This document shows positions 63,882 through 64,000 of a DNA stretch of 64,000 nucleotides, piece by piece. Within the stretch, counting starts at the first letter, position 1. The number at the start of each line of letters is the position of its first letter. The stretch spans positions 1-64,000 of the forward strand of contig JACKNU010000005.1 in NCBI GenBank assembly GCA_024234675.1, read 5' to 3'. The notes beneath the pieces were generated by a model. It worked only from the letters and a program-made list of their open reading frames with translations, ran no database searches and was not told the origin of the DNA. The position numbers and the translations under genes are program-made. The DNA is from Pseudomonadales bacterium (GTDB taxonomy: Bacteria; Pseudomonadota; Gammaproteobacteria; Pseudomonadales; Halieaceae).

Positions 63882-64000
63882 TTACTTGAACAGCGATTCG
63901 CTGCTCAAGCCGTTGCTCTCCATGATGGTGCGCAGGCGCCGCAGCGCTTCTACCTGGATCTGGCGCACCCGCTCCCTGGTCAGGCCGATTTCCCGACCCA
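63882..64000 (-). CDS. rpoS: RNA polymerase sigma factor RpoS, C-terminal end only
   Basis: The minus strand reads into the window as the sigma-70 region 4 end: GREIGLTRERVRQIQVEA followed by LRRLRTIMESNGLSSESLFK and stop. This matches the RpoS C-terminus of Pseudomonas-like bacteria. The remainder lies beyond the right edge. It is convergent with the AraC gene. Confidence 0.92.
   Translation of the reverse strand, partial: GREIGLTRERVRQIQVEALRRLRTIMESNGLSSESLFK

Overview
The window reads as a chromosome segment of a GC-rich marine gammaproteobacterium, probably of the Halieaceae/Cellvibrionales type. The evidence is a mutS-fdxA pair and the 3' end of rpoS (neighbouring genes in Pseudomonas and relatives), a TonB-dependent receptor, wax-ester synthase, many fatty-acid and sterol-type catabolic enzymes and a CYP153 alkane hydroxylase. 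This placement is inference from gene content; no rRNA or tRNA gene was seen.

Region 1 (1-19.3 kb) is lipid and xenobiotic metabolism: a PvdQ-type N-acyl-homoserine-lactone acylase cut by the window edge, a wax ester synthase/DGAT, a Tat-exported amidase, a TonB-dependent receptor, a crotonase, a sulfotransferase, a DUF1214-like protein, two SDRs, an FadH/old-yellow-enzyme reductase with its AraC-type neighbour, a Csp1-like copper storage protein and an LLM-class oxidoreductase. Four promoters here (receptor, crotonase, sulfotransferase, OYE) carry the same 20-bp element, AAATGT-N2-AT-N2-AT-YTGAAC, 30-33 nt upstream of a possible -10 box. This looks like the operator of one regulon. A 43-bp palindromic repeat lies in tandem inside the same cluster.

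Region 2 (19.4-32.6 kb) is a stress/redox island bounded by universal stress protein genes. It has three tandem-domain Usp paralogues, a HAD-phosphatase fused to a HerA-like ATPase, cytochrome b561, two PepSY proteins, a PhoP/PhoQ-like two-component system with a PhoP-type direct-repeat box, YdhR, and a TetR-controlled HlyD/FtsX/ATPase exporter. An IS3-type transposase remnant sits near its right end.

Region 3 (32.7-43.4 kb) is beta-oxidation: an acyl-CoA dehydrogenase, three crotonases, a thiolase, PurU, an SDR, alpha/beta hydrolases (one lipoprotein hydrolase is frameshifted) and a haloalkane-dehalogenase-like protein flanked by an SDR gene and a decayed SDR copy.

Region 4 (43.5-51.9 kb) holds a MarR-controlled EmrAB-type pump and a decaying glycan locus: an intact GH3 glucosidase, a sulfatase collapsed to its two ends, and a GH2 gene with two nearby frameshifts.

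Region 5 (52-64 kb) is mutS-fdxA, then about 9 kb of accessory genes before rpoS: DUF3014, a Cys-rich secreted protein, GNAT, a second amidase, DUF1622, Fpr with a divergent FinR-like LysR regulator, and CYP153 with its 2Fe-2S ferredoxin and an AraC regulator. Alkane hydroxylation (CYP153), beta-oxidation and wax-ester storage (WS/DGAT) form a coherent hydrocarbon/lipid economy.
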